Of a stretch of DNA of 62,448 bases, positions 1 to 8,626 are shown in pieces (position 1 is the stretch's first letter; every line of letters starts with the position of its first letter). A program made the position numbers and the translations under genes. Below the pieces are notes generated by a model. The model saw only the letters and a list, made by a program, of their open reading frames with translations, did not search any database and had not been told where the DNA came from. The stretch comes from an uncultured Clostridia bacterium (GTDB lineage Bacteria; Bacillota; Clostridia; Christensenellales; Aristaeellaceae), in assembly GCA_945928315.1 (NCBI GenBank), contig CAMENN010000002.1, positions 1 through 62,448 of the forward strand, given 5' to 3'.

Positions 1-1370
1 GCGCCGGAGAGCATCATGCGCGCCAGCATGCAGCGCACCTTCTCGCCGCCGGAGAGCACCTTCGCCTGCTTGAGCGCGTCCTCGCCGGAGAAGAGCATGC
101 GGCCCAGCCAGCCGCGGATGTCGCTCTCATACTGGCTCTGGGAGAACTGGCGCAGCCAATCGATGAGGTTGTACTCGCAGCCGTCGAAGAACTTGCCGTT
201 GTCCTTGGGGAAGTAGCTCCGGGAGGTGGTCACGCCCCACTTGAAGCTGCCCTCGTCCGGCTCCATCTCGCCCATGAGGATCTGGAAGAGCGTGGTGCGC
301 GCCAGCTCGTCCGTGCCGACAAAGGCGACCTTGTCGCCTGGGGTGAGCACGAAGGAGATGTTGTTGAGCACCTTGCGCCCGTTCACGGTCTTGGAGAGGT
401 TGGTCACCGTCAGCAGGTCGTTGCCGATCTCGCGGTCGGGCTTCCAGGAGACGTACGGATAGCGGCGGGAGGACGGCGTGAAGTTCTCCATCTGCAGGTT
501 GTCCAGCAGCTTCTTGCGGCTGGTCGCCTGCTTGTGCTTGCTGGCGTTGGCGGAGAAGCGCTGGATGAACGCCTGCAGCTCCTTGATCTTCTGCTCGTTC
601 TTCTTGTTGATGTCCTTCTGCTGGCGGGCGGCCATCTGGGTGTACTCGTACCAGAAGTCGTAGTTGCCGACATACATCTGGATCTTGCCGAAGTCGATGT
701 CGCAGATGTGCGTGCAGACCTTGTTGAGGAAGTGGCGGTCATGGCTGACGACGATGACCGTATTGGGGAACTCCAGCAGGAAGTTCTCCAGCCAGCGCAC
801 GGACTGGATGTCGAGGTAGTTGGTCGGCTCGTCCAGCAGCAGGATGTCCGGATTGCCGAAGAGCGCCTGCGCCAGCAGGACCTTGACCTTCTGGCTGCCG
901 TCCATCTCGCGCATGAGCTTGTGCTCCATGTCAAGGCTGATGCCCAGGCCGGTGAGGATCATCTCGGCGTTGCTCTCGGCGTTCCATCCGTCCAGCTCCG
1001 CGAACTCGCCCTCCAGCATGCTGGCGCGCTCGCCGTCCGCATCGGAAAAGTCCTCCTTCGCGTAGAGCTCGTCCTTTTCCTTCATGATCTCATACAGGCG
1101 CTTGTGGCCCATGATGACCGTCTCGAGCACCTCGTACTCGTCAAACTCAAAGTGATCCTGCTTGAGCACGGCCATGCGCTCGCCCGGCGTGATGACGACC
1201 TCGCCGGTGGAGGGCTCCAGATCGCCGGAGAGCACCTTGAGGAAGGTGGACTTGCCCGTACCGTTGGCGCCGATGATTCCGTAGCAGTTGCCGGCTGTGA
1301 ACTTGATGTTGACGTTTTTGAACAGCGGCTTGCCGCTGTAGGACAGGGACACGTTCTGCGTTGCGATCAT
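1..1370 (-). CDS. ABC-F family ATPase, YbiT type (3' end cut by window)
   Basis: Soluble twin-ATPase protein of the ABC-F family, whose members act on the ribosome rather than as transporters. The first 456 codons are present; the C-terminal end lies outside the window. The first P-loop GANGTGKST is near residue 34 and the first Walker B is LLLDEPTNYLD. A linker with RFSANASKHKQATS matches the YbiT/YkpA subfamily, and the second half ends at VLSGGEKVR. The second P-loop reads GTDELARTT, lacking the usual glycine-lysine core and with Arg where Lys is expected. The ATG follows GGAGATCAGCGTCAA. No transmembrane segment is seen. It could contribute to translation quality control or low-level drug tolerance; that is inference. 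Confidence 0.93.
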   Translation of the reverse strand, partial: MIATQNVSLSYSGKPLFKNVNIKFTAGNCYGIIGANGTGKSTFLKVLSGDLEPSTGEVVITPGERMAVLKQDHFEFDEYEVLETVIMGHKRLYEIMKEKDELYAKEDFSDADGERASMLEGEFAELDGWNAESNAEMILTGLGISLDMEHKLMREMDGSQKVKVLLAQALFGNPDILLLDEPTNYLDIQSVRWLENFLLEFPNTVIVVSHDRHFLNKVCTHICDIDFGKIQMYVGNYDFWYEYTQMAARQQKDINKKNEQKIKELQAFIQRFSANASKHKQATSRKKLLDNLQMENFTPSSRRYPYVSWKPDREIGNDLLTVTNLSKTVNGRKVLNNISFVLTPGDKVAFVGTDELARTTLFQILMGEMEPDEGSFKWGVTTSRSYFPKDNGKFFDGCEYNLIDWLRQFSQSQYESDIRGWLGRMLFSGEDALKQAKVLSGGEKVRCMLARMMLSG

Positions 1371-1430
1371 TTGACGCTGATCTCCTTTTCAGACACGACT
1401 ACTTTTATATTCTAATACACAGCACCGCCT

Positions 1431-1459
1431 ATTATCGCACAGATTTCCTGATTCTTCAA
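1431..1459 (-). promoter_or_regulatory. sigma-A promoter for the ABC-F gene
   Basis: On the minus strand, TTGAAG and GATAAT are separated by 17 bases, giving a leader of about 55 bases before the ATG at 1370. Confidence 0.65.
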
Positions 1460-1516
1460 GCCTTTTGGGCAGAAAAATATGCCTGTGGTTTCTGTCCCAA
1501 TTGGATAAAACGGCGC

Positions 1517-1545
1517 TTGAACCCGCAATGAAGGCATGGTATACT
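1517..1545 (+). promoter_or_regulatory. sigma-A promoter for the rhomboid gene
   Basis: TTGAAC and TATACT with a 17-base spacer, about 30 bases ahead of the start codon at 1579. Confidence 0.7.
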
Positions 1546-1578
1546 CTTGGGAGAAAAGCCGTTTCAGGAGACATGCAC

Positions 1579-2145
1579 ATGAAAAAGAGAAAGATCATCT
1601 TCACCTTCAACGCCCCGGCGACGCTGTGCTTTGCGCTCGTTTCGCTCGCCGCGCTGGGCCTGAACACGCTGACCGGCGGCATGAGCAACCGCCTGGTCTT
1701 TTCCGTCTGCCGCTCGAGCTTCCTGCATCCGATGACGTATGTGCGGCTTCTGTGCCACGTGCTCGGTCACACATCGTTCTCCCACTACGTCTCCAACATC
1801 GCCTTCCTCCTGGCGCTCGGCCCGATCGTCGAGGAACGCTACGGGAGCGTTCGCCTGCTGCTCATGTTTGCCGTCACCGCGGTCGTCTCCGGCCTGTTTC
1901 ACATGCTTTTCGGCGGCAGCTCGATGCTGCTGGGCGCCAGCGGCGTGGTCTACATGCTGATCTTCCTGGCCTCCACGGCGGGCAGCCGCCCGGGCGAGAT
2001 CCCGCTGACGCTGGTGGGCGTCGCCGCGCTCTACCTCACGCAGGAGATCTTCGGCGGGCTGTTCTCCGCCGACGACATCTCTCACCTGGCACATATCGTC
2101 GGCGGCGTCTGTGGCGCGGTGATGGGGCTGTTCCTGCACAGATGA
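1579..2145 (+). CDS. Rhomboid family intramembrane serine protease
   Basis: A 188-residue membrane protein of the rhomboid family, which cleaves transmembrane substrates inside the bilayer. The nucleophile motif GASG places the catalytic serine near residue 121. The partner histidine is in AHIVGG near residue 172. The HTSFSHYVSN segment around residue 64 matches the conserved HxxxxHxxxN region in the second helix. About six hydrophobic helices can be traced. The start at 1579 is preferred because AGGAG lies 8 bases before it; an ATG at 1573 is too close. The substrate is unknown. It is a single-gene unit that converges on the HIT gene, with a shared terminator between them. Confidence 0.88.
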   Translation: MKKRKIIFTFNAPATLCFALVSLAALGLNTLTGGMSNRLVFSVCRSSFLHPMTYVRLLCHVLGHTSFSHYVSNIAFLLALGPIVEERYGSVRLLLMFAVTAVVSGLFHMLFGGSSMLLGASGVVYMLIFLASTAGSRPGEIPLTLVGVAALYLTQEIFGGLFSADDISHLAHIVGGVCGAVMGLFLHR

Positions 2146-2159
2146 ACGGTCGCACAAAA

Positions 2160-2199
2160 GGAGAGCGGAGCCCAGTGCTCCGCTCTCCCTGTTTTTTCT
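2160..2199. terminator. Bidirectional terminator between rhomboid and HIT genes
   Basis: A perfect 12-bp stem (2160-2171 with 2177-2188) and a 5-base loop. A T-run follows on the plus strand and a shorter one on the minus strand, so it can stop both convergent genes. Confidence 0.9.
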
Positions 2200-2619
2200 T
2201 TACAGATTCGCCTTGATCTTCTCGATCATCTCAGCGTATTCCGCGTCGGTCAGATACTTGCGGTTCGGGTTCATCGCGAACACGCCGCCCCACTCGAACT
2301 CGTCCCTGTACTTGGGCACGAGGTGGAAGTGCAGATGGCAGCCGGTGTCGCCGTACGCGCCGTAGTTCACCTTCACCGGATTGAACGCCGCATGGATCGC
2401 CTTCGCCGCGCGGTTTACGTCCGCAAAAAAGGCGTTGCGCTCCTCGTCGCTGATGTTCACAATCTCGCTGACGTGGTCCTTGTAGGCGACGATGCAGCGG
2501 CCCGGATGGCTCTGCTCCTTGAAGAGGATGAGCTGGCTGACGCTCAGGTCGCAGATGTAAATGCCGAACGCATCGAGCAGCTCGCCGTGCATGCAGTAGC
2601 CGCAGTTGGAATCCTTCAT
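2200..2619 (-). CDS. HIT family (histidine triad) protein
   Basis: A 139-residue cytosolic protein of the histidine-triad superfamily, which hydrolyses or transfers nucleoside phosphates (for example adenosine 5'-phosphoramidates or Ap4A). The triad motif HLHFHLVP lies near residue 100. The N-terminal GYCMHGELLDAF carries a Cys-x-x-His pattern that may bind zinc, as in some HIT proteins. The start at 2619 follows GGGAGGG at good spacing. The leader from the promoter is about 100 bases and no structured RNA was recognised in it. The precise substrate cannot be read from sequence. Confidence 0.9.
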   Translation of the reverse strand: MKDSNCGYCMHGELLDAFGIYICDLSVSQLILFKEQSHPGRCIVAYKDHVSEIVNISDEERNAFFADVNRAAKAIHAAFNPVKVNYGAYGDTGCHLHFHLVPKYRDEFEWGGVFAMNPNRKYLTDAEYAEMIEKIKANL

Positions 2620-2725
2620 GGACTGTACCCTCCCTGATTGTTTTTGTTCTGTCCATCCGCCTGCCCGACACAGAGCAGCGGAATCCGCTTTCCTCCGCCG
2701 GCAGCGCAGCCAGCCGGTTTTCTTC

Positions 2726-2754
2726 ATTATAGCATGTCCGCACTTGCCAGGCAA
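2726..2754 (-). promoter_or_regulatory. sigma-A promoter for the HIT gene
   Basis: TTGCCT and TATAAT on the minus strand, spacer 17 bases. Confidence 0.65.
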
Positions 2755-2762
2755 GGGAGAAT

Positions 2763-4544
2763 TCAGCGCACGGCCGCGATGACCCGCTGCACCAGCGCCA
2801 CACGCTGGAACGGCGTCATGATGTAGTAGCCGTCCACAAACGGCGCGATCCGCCGCGCGGCCGTCCCACACAGGCGCACGGCCATGTCCTCGCCCTGCGC
2901 GCGGTCAAGCCCCTCATAGGCGGCGATCACCGCGTCGTCGAGCGCGATGCCCGCGACCTCGCTGGAAAGAAAGCTCGCGTTCTTCGCGCTGACCACCGGG
3001 AACAGTCCGCCGATGAGCCGGGCGCTGAGCGTCTGCCGGGCCAGCTCCACATTGCGCGCGGCCTGCTCGCTGAGCACAGGCTGCGTGAGGAACGCCTCCA
3101 TGCCGCATTCCTGCTTCTGCACGGCGCGGGCAAGCTCCTGCCCGAAGTTGGGCGCATTCACGTTGAGCGCGCCGCACAGGAAGAACGGCTCTGTCTCCCC
3201 GCTGCCCTCGAGGCTGCGCACAAACCGCGCCAGCACGCGCGAGTTGAACTGGAACACGCTCTTGACGCTGCCCCGGTCGCTCGTGGGCACGGGATCGCCG
3301 GTCACCGCGAGCACGTTGTGCACGCCCTCCATGGACAGCCCCAGCAGCAGCGCCTTGGTCGCGTTTACATTGCGGTCGCGGCAGGTCATGTGCGGCAGCG
3401 TCTCCACGCCCAGCTCGCGCTTCAGCTTGCAGGCCAGCAGGCTCGAGTCCACGCGGGCGCGCCCGATCGGGCAGTCCGCGATGGTGATGGCGTCCGCGCC
3501 GGCGTCGTAGAGCGCCTGCGCGCCGCGCACAAAACCGCCGATGTCCGCGCTGCGCGGCGGATCGAGCTCCACCAGGATCACGCGCCCGCCCGCGTCGAGC
3601 TTCGCCTTGACGGAGCTGCGGCAAACTCTGTGCACAGGCTCCCCCGGCTCGGGAGGCGTCACGCGCTTTGCGCCCGCCGCAGCCAGCTTCAGCTGAGCCG
3701 CCAGCCTGCGGATGTGTTCGGGCGTCGTGCCGCAGCAGCCGCCGATGAGCGAAGCGCCCAGCGCGCGGCACTGCGCCGCCTGCCGCGCAAAGTACGCCGG
3801 GTCGCTGTCATAGTAGGTGCGCCCGTTCTCGACATGCGGATAGCCCGCGTTGGGCATGGCAATCAGCTGCTTTTGCGGGCGTTTCATGCCCTCCAGCAGG
3901 CGCCGCATGTGATATGCGCCGCAGATGCAGTTGAGCCCGACCGCATCGACGTCCGGGCAATCGTCCATCTTTGCGATGAGCGACGCCGCAGGCTCTCCCG
4001 CACGGGTAAAGCCGTCCGCGTCCGCCGCGAACGACACCGCGATAAATGCCTCCGGACAGCGCGCGCGGATGAACGCCGCCGCCTCGCAAAGGCCCTGCGC
4101 GCTGTGCATCGTCTCCAACAGAAAGCAGGTCATGCCCTCGTCAAGGAACGCCTGCGCCATCGCCGTATAGCAGCGCGCCGCGTCCGCCTGCGCGGGAGCG
4201 GGCCCGATGTCCGCAAACACCGCCGCAGCGCTTCCGTCCGCAGCCTGCCGCGCCAGCGCGCACGCCGCACGGATCACCTCCCGCTGCTGTGTGCCGTCAT
4301 CGACCGCCAGCGAGACATGCGCCGCAAACGTGTTCGTCTTGATCGCACGGCAGCCCGCAGAAAGATACGCCCTGTGCAGCTCCAGCACGCGCTGCGGCTG
4401 CGTCAGGCAGCACAGCTCCACCGTTCCCTCCGGAAAGCCCGGAAGCTCGCGGGCATAGGTGCCCGTCGCGCCGTCAAACAGCAGCGTTTCACCGCTGCCG
4501 AGCAACCCGCGCACGCGCTGCGCATCGCAAACGCTCTGTTCCAT
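2763..4544 (-). CDS. yitJ: Homocysteine S-methyltransferase / methylenetetrahydrofolate reductase fusion
   Basis: A 593-residue bifunctional enzyme like Bacillus YitJ. Residues 1-285 form a homocysteine-binding zinc barrel with Cys206 (GLNCICG) and the GGCCGT pair Cys270/Cys271. Residues from about 305 form a MetF-like FAD domain (VELDPPRSADIGG, ITIADCP, HMTCRDRN, VTGDPVP) that would reduce methylene-THF to methyl-THF. It starts 13 bases after the MetH stop with GGAG before the ATG, so it is the last gene of the methionine operon. Its reductase half can supply the methyl donor for MetH next door. The methyl donor used by its own methyltransferase half is not evident. A further in-frame start lies upstream inside metH, without a better ribosome site. 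Confidence 0.93.
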   Translation of the reverse strand: MEQSVCDAQRVRGLLGSGETLLFDGATGTYARELPGFPEGTVELCCLTQPQRVLELHRAYLSAGCRAIKTNTFAAHVSLAVDDGTQQREVIRAACALARQAADGSAAAVFADIGPAPAQADAARCYTAMAQAFLDEGMTCFLLETMHSAQGLCEAAAFIRARCPEAFIAVSFAADADGFTRAGEPAASLIAKMDDCPDVDAVGLNCICGAYHMRRLLEGMKRPQKQLIAMPNAGYPHVENGRTYYDSDPAYFARQAAQCRALGASLIGGCCGTTPEHIRRLAAQLKLAAAGAKRVTPPEPGEPVHRVCRSSVKAKLDAGGRVILVELDPPRSADIGGFVRGAQALYDAGADAITIADCPIGRARVDSSLLACKLKRELGVETLPHMTCRDRNVNATKALLLGLSMEGVHNVLAVTGDPVPTSDRGSVKSVFQFNSRVLARFVRSLEGSGETEPFFLCGALNVNAPNFGQELARAVQKQECGMEAFLTQPVLSEQAARNVELARQTLSARLIGGLFPVVSAKNASFLSSEVAGIALDDAVIAAYEGLDRAQGEDMAVRLCGTAARRIAPFVDGYYIMTPFQRVALVQRVIAAVR

Positions 4545-4557
4545 CGTTTTCTCCAGT

Positions 4558-6915
4558 TCAGCCGAGGATGCTACGGGCAATGTCCGCGCTTTGCTTGGCA
4601 TTCTTCGCATAGTAGTCCGCGCCGATCCGCTTTGCATACTCCGGCGTGAGCACCGCGCCGCCGACGATCACCGGCGCGCTCACGCCCGCATCGTGCAGCA
4701 GCCCGATCGTGCGCTCCATGCCCGGCACCGTCGTGGTCATCAGCGCGGACAGGCCGATCAGCTTCGCACCGTACGCCTTCGCCTGCTCCACGACGCGCTC
4801 CGCGGGCACGTCGCGCCCCAGGTCGATCACGCGGTAGCCGTAGTTTTCCAGCACCGTGCGCACGATGTTCTTGCCGATGTCGTGGATGTCGCCCTCCACC
4901 GTCGCCAGCAGGATCGGCCCCTTGCCCTCACCCTGCACGCCGGTCTTCGCGATGGCCGCGCGCACCTCGTCAAACGCCGCGCCCGAGGCCGTCGCCGCGT
5001 TCATCAGCTGTGGCAGGAAGATCCGCTGCTTTTCATAGTCCTCGCCCACCGCGTCGAGCGCGGGAATCAGCCGCTTCTCCACCAGCTCCAGCGGCGGCGT
5101 CGCGGCAAGCGCCTCCCGCGCCAGCTGCGCGGCCTCCGCGCGCAGGCCCCTGGCGATGGCCTCCTCGAGCGTCAAGCTCCGCGCGGCAGCGGAAGAAGCG
5201 GGCTTTTTCGCGTCCTCCGGCTGCGGAGCATATCGCCCGACGTACGCCGTGCAGCCCGCATCCTCGCCGGATAGCACGCGGCAGGCGTCGATCGTCTCCA
5301 TGATCTCGCGCTGGTTCGGGTTGACGATGGGCAGCGTCAGCCCGCAGGCGATGGCCTGCGCCAGGAACGTGCGCGTGACCAGCAGCCGCTGAGGTAGCCC
5401 GAAGGAGATGTTGGAAACGCCCAGCACCGTCTGAAGCCCCAGCTCGCGCCGTACGCAGGCGAGCGCCTCCAGCGTCTGCGCGGCCTGATCCTGCTGCGCG
5501 GACACCGTGAGCGTCAGGCAGTCGATCGCCACGTCCTCGCGCGGTATGCCCGCTTCGAGCGCCGCACTGATGATGGTGCGCGCGTGCGTCATGCGCTCCT
5601 CCACCGTCCTGGGCAGCCCGCCCTCGGACAGTGCCAGCCCTACGACCGCCGCGCCGTACTTTTTGACCAGCGGCAGCACGGCGCACAGCGACGCGGATGT
5701 GGCGTTCACGCTGTTGACCAGGCATTTGCCCGGCGCCGCGCGCAGGCCCGCCTCGATCGCCGCGGGATTGGAAGAGTCGATCTGCAGCGGCAGGCTGACC
5801 GCGCCGGAAATGGCCGTGACCACGCGGCGCATCATGTCCGCCTCGTTGATGCCCGGCAGACCCACGTTCACATCGAGGATCTGCGCGCCAGCCTCCGCCT
5901 GCTCCACCGCCTGCGCGACGATATAGTTCATGTCGCCCTCGCGAAGCGCCTGCTGAAAGCGCTTCTTGCCCGTCGGATTGATGCGCTCGCCGATCACGCG
6001 CACGCCCTGCCCGAACGCGCAGACCTCGCCCGCCGAGCAGATGCCGCGCAGCGTCTTTTCGCCCCAGACCGCCTCTTTCCCGCCGATTTTCTCGCGCAGC
6101 GCCTCGATGAACGCGGGCGTCGTGCCGCAGCAGCCGCCGACATAGACCGCGCCGCAGTCGAGCAGCGCGCGGCAGTCCGCGGCGAACTCCTGCGGATCGG
6201 TGTGGTACACGCCGGTCTGCGGATCGGGCAGGCCCGCGTTGGGCTTGAGGATCAGCGGCAAATCGGTCGCCGTGCGCATCGCGCGCAGAATCGGCGCGAC
6301 CTCGCAGGGCCCCAGCGAGCAGTTGACGCCCACCGCCGTCACACCCAGGCCGGAGAGCGTCATCGCCGCAGCGTCCGCCCGGCAGCCGAGGAACGTGCGC
6401 CCCGACGCCTCGAACGTCATCGACGCAAACACCGGCAGATTGCAGCACTCCTTCGCCGCCAGCACGCCCGCGCGCAGCTCGTTTAAGTCAGAAAACGTTT
6501 CAAAGAAGACCGCCTGCGCGCCCGCCGCGACGCCCGCACGGATCATCTGCGCAAAGAGCGCATACGCCTCGTCGAATTTCAGCGTGCCCAGCGGCTCCAG
6601 CAGCTCGCCGATGGGGCCGATGTCCAGCGCTACCTGGGCCTGCGTTCCCTCGCAGGCGCGCAGCGCCACGCCGACCGAAGCCGTCACGACCTCCCCGACG
6701 GAAAAGCCCGTGCCCGCCAGCTTGTGCGCATTGGCGCAGAACGTGTTCGCCAGCACGATCTCCGACCCCGCCTGCACATAGCGCCTGTGGATGTCCTCCA
6801 CCACCTGCGGCGCGGTGATGGAAAGCGTCTCCGGCCGCTCGCCCAGCTTCAGCCCCGCGCTTTGCAGCATCGTGCCCATCGCGCCGTCCAGCAGCGTCAC
6901 CTTCTGCGTATGCAT
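4558..6915 (-). CDS. metH: Cobalamin-dependent methionine synthase core (no activation domain)
   Basis: A 785-residue enzyme that transfers the methyl of methyl-THF to homocysteine through cobalamin. Domains in order: homocysteine/zinc barrel (1-290; Cys199, Cys262, Cys263), pterin-binding barrel (about 305-565; GERINPTG, DVNVGLPG), cobalamin cap (575-660) and Rossmann cobalamin-binding domain with DIHDIG near 676 supplying the axial His678. It stops at ADIARSILG, so the roughly 330-residue AdoMet-binding reactivation domain of E. coli MetH is absent. The gene just upstream encodes a protein that resembles that missing part. This split arrangement is known from Thermotoga. The start is an ATG 18 bases downstream of that gene. 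Confidence 0.95.
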   Translation of the reverse strand: MHTQKVTLLDGAMGTMLQSAGLKLGERPETLSITAPQVVEDIHRRYVQAGSEIVLANTFCANAHKLAGTGFSVGEVVTASVGVALRACEGTQAQVALDIGPIGELLEPLGTLKFDEAYALFAQMIRAGVAAGAQAVFFETFSDLNELRAGVLAAKECCNLPVFASMTFEASGRTFLGCRADAAAMTLSGLGVTAVGVNCSLGPCEVAPILRAMRTATDLPLILKPNAGLPDPQTGVYHTDPQEFAADCRALLDCGAVYVGGCCGTTPAFIEALREKIGGKEAVWGEKTLRGICSAGEVCAFGQGVRVIGERINPTGKKRFQQALREGDMNYIVAQAVEQAEAGAQILDVNVGLPGINEADMMRRVVTAISGAVSLPLQIDSSNPAAIEAGLRAAPGKCLVNSVNATSASLCAVLPLVKKYGAAVVGLALSEGGLPRTVEERMTHARTIISAALEAGIPREDVAIDCLTLTVSAQQDQAAQTLEALACVRRELGLQTVLGVSNISFGLPQRLLVTRTFLAQAIACGLTLPIVNPNQREIMETIDACRVLSGEDAGCTAYVGRYAPQPEDAKKPASSAAARSLTLEEAIARGLRAEAAQLAREALAATPPLELVEKRLIPALDAVGEDYEKQRIFLPQLMNAATASGAAFDEVRAAIAKTGVQGEGKGPILLATVEGDIHDIGKNIVRTVLENYGYRVIDLGRDVPAERVVEQAKAYGAKLIGLSALMTTTVPGMERTIGLLHDAGVSAPVIVGGAVLTPEYAKRIGADYYAKNAKQSADIARSILG

Positions 6916-6933
6916 ATCGTCATCCGCCCTTCT

Positions 6934-7590
6934 TCATCGTCTTCTGAGCGCGCAGGTTTCGCGCGCCGCGCAGCCCTCGCAGCCAGCAGGCCGCCGCGCA
7001 ACCGGCACATCGCTGATGCCCAGGATCGCTGTGACCGACTTGCGCGGGATCATCACGCCGCCCGCGCTCACGGTGAGTCCGATCGCCCGCTGTGCACCCA
7101 GCACCTCGCAGATCTCCCGCATCTGCGCGAGGGGCATGTCGCCGTAGCCCGGGCTGAAGCGGTCGGTCAGATACCGTCCCTGCGCGGCAAGCTCCCCGCG
7201 CAGCGCTTCCTCGCGCGCATCAAGCACGGCCTCGATCGCCGCACTGAGCACCGCGTCCAGCAGCAGCGCCTGCGCGGCGTCCTTCGCCTGCATGCGCAGC
7301 AGCAGCCGCTCGCTCTCCGCGCCCAGCGTCGCCGCCAGCAGCACGGCCTCCCGGCACGGCGCAAGCATCGCGCGCACATCATTCCCCTTCGGCGTCATCG
7401 AGGTGCCCGCCAGGCTGCCGTCCGGCGCCAGGGGAAACCGCCGCTCCGCCATCCGCGGCCGGACCTCCCGCACGGCCAGATCGCACAGGTCCCGGATCTG
7501 CGCGAGCAGCGGCGCGTCCACCGGCGTGCCCCGCCAGCCGAGGAAGTGCAGGACCTCCCGCAGCGGAATCTGTAAAAGCTCCGCGTCCAT
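6934..7590 (-). CDS. Stand-alone methionine synthase activation-domain protein
   Basis: A 218-residue protein related to the C-terminal activation domain of MetH, which binds AdoMet and restores inactive cob(II)alamin to methylcobalamin. Two family landmarks are visible: DRFSPGYGDMPL around residue 145, equivalent to the RxxPGY AdoMet-binding segment, and RKSVTAILGISD around residue 185. The tail CEGCAARETC has four clustered cysteines that could bind metal or be redox active. It lies between the DprA-like gene and metH in one operon, which strongly supports a role with the truncated MetH. The start at 7590 follows GGGAGGG; a GTG overlapping the previous stop is less likely. Confidence 0.88.
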   Translation of the reverse strand: MDAELLQIPLREVLHFLGWRGTPVDAPLLAQIRDLCDLAVREVRPRMAERRFPLAPDGSLAGTSMTPKGNDVRAMLAPCREAVLLAATLGAESERLLLRMQAKDAAQALLLDAVLSAAIEAVLDAREEALRGELAAQGRYLTDRFSPGYGDMPLAQMREICEVLGAQRAIGLTVSAGGVMIPRKSVTAILGISDVPVARRPAGCEGCAARETCALRRR

Positions 7591-7604
7591 CGCGTTCCCT
7601 CCCG

Positions 7605-8501
7605 TCACACCAGGCCCAGTTGCTCACTGAGCGTCTCCCGGCCCGCGATGGCGTACGGCTTCGCGCCGAGCCCGATGAGCCCGCGGTTGCCCGCCGTGTC
7701 CTCGTTTTTGCCGTTCCAGACGTACACCGGGGAATACCCGCCCCGCAGGCAGTCCGCAGCGCCGTGCCAGCTGCCCCCGCGCTCCCTGCGCGAGGCAACG
7801 ACCAGCGCGGCATGCCCCAGCGCATAGATCGTGTGATTGCGCCCCAGCGCCTTGGGCGCGGAAAACGGCTCGTCCGGCAGTGCGTCGCACAGGATGAGCA
7901 CGCGCTCCTCCGTCACCGCGGCGCGCACGCAGGAATCGCGCAGCATCCGATCCGCGGGCAGCGCTGGGACCAGAATCGCCCCGCCGCCCGCCTGCAGGGC
8001 CGCCCGCTGGGCCACGCTGTCCACGCCGGACGCCCCGCCGCTTACCAGCACATAGCCCTCCAGCGCGATCTGACGGCCCGTCAGCTCGGCGGCGCGCCGG
8101 GTCTCGGGCAGGATTCTCCGGCTGCCCGCCACGCTCAGACGCGGTCCGTTCAGCAGCGCGTCGTTTCCCCAGGCAAAGAGGAACAGCGGCATCTGCTCGC
8201 CCAGTCCGTAGAGCGCCCGCGGCCAGGCGGGATGCTCCGGCGTCATGAGCCGGTATCCGCTCTCCTCATACACGCGGAGGCAGTCGTACACGGCGCGCAC
8301 ACGCGAGAGCAGCGCCCGCGCGCGCACCAGCGTCTCCTGCTTCACGCCGGGCACATCGCGCAGCACCAGCCCCGTGATCGCGCCGGCGGCGAGCATCCGG
8401 CTCACCTGCTGCCGCGTGAGGGGCTGCGGCCCATCCTCCGGGAGCGCCGCCCGCGTGAGCAGACAGAGCAGCGCACAGGCCGTTTCGTCGATTTTTCCCA
8501 C
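7605..8501 (-). CDS. DprA-like DNA-processing protein (divergent Rossmann fold)
   Basis: A 298-residue protein with the DprA/Smf layout: an N-terminal helical region with PGVKQETL, then PEHPAWPRAL, FLFAWGND, and a Rossmann core. DprA loads RecA on incoming single-stranded DNA. The core motifs are altered: SVAGSRR instead of VGTR, SGGASGVDSVAQ where SGGARGID-xx-AH is usual, and GRNHTIYALG where RNRIIxGLS is usual. The likely start is a GTG at 8501 behind AAAGGGGG. It is the first gene of the methionine operon, 14 bases before the activation protein. A function outside transformation is possible but unproven. Confidence 0.75.
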   Translation of the reverse strand: MGKIDETACALLCLLTRAALPEDGPQPLTRQQVSRMLAAGAITGLVLRDVPGVKQETLVRARALLSRVRAVYDCLRVYEESGYRLMTPEHPAWPRALYGLGEQMPLFLFAWGNDALLNGPRLSVAGSRRILPETRRAAELTGRQIALEGYVLVSGGASGVDSVAQRAALQAGGGAILVPALPADRMLRDSCVRAAVTEERVLILCDALPDEPFSAPKALGRNHTIYALGHAALVVASRRERGGSWHGAADCLRGGYSPVYVWNGKNEDTAGNRGLIGLGAKPYAIAGRETLSEQLGLV

Positions 8502-8532
8502 CGCGCCGCCCCCTTTGCACCAGAATAATCCA

Positions 8533-8561
8533 ATTATAGCGCAAAATGCATGCGCAGGCAA
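8533..8561 (-). promoter_or_regulatory. sigma-A promoter for the DprA-like/methionine operon
   Basis: TTGCCT and perfect TATAAT on the minus strand with a 17-base spacer. The leader is only about 25 bases, which leaves no room for a SAM or cobalamin riboswitch. It is back-to-back with the amidohydrolase promoter, with the two -35 boxes 3 bases apart. Confidence 0.75.
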
Positions 8562-8564
8562 GGC

Positions 8565-8593
8565 TTGAGAAACACAGCGAAATAGCGTATACT
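8565..8593 (+). promoter_or_regulatory. sigma-A promoter for the amidohydrolase gene
   Basis: TTGAGA and TATACT with a 17-base spacer; the start codon is about 34 bases downstream of the -10. Confidence 0.75.
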
Positions 8594-8626
8594 GATGCCA
8601 TCAACAGCAATATGGAGGATGCATCC

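Noticed and set aside
3318..4649. A 443-codon plus-strand open frame opposite the methyltransferase/MTHFR fusion
   Set aside because: Shadow frame; the minus-strand protein has complete catalytic motifs.
8502..8532. Possible SAM or cobalamin riboswitch upstream of the methionine operon
   Set aside because: The promoter leaves a leader of only about 25 bases, too short for any known riboswitch of these classes.
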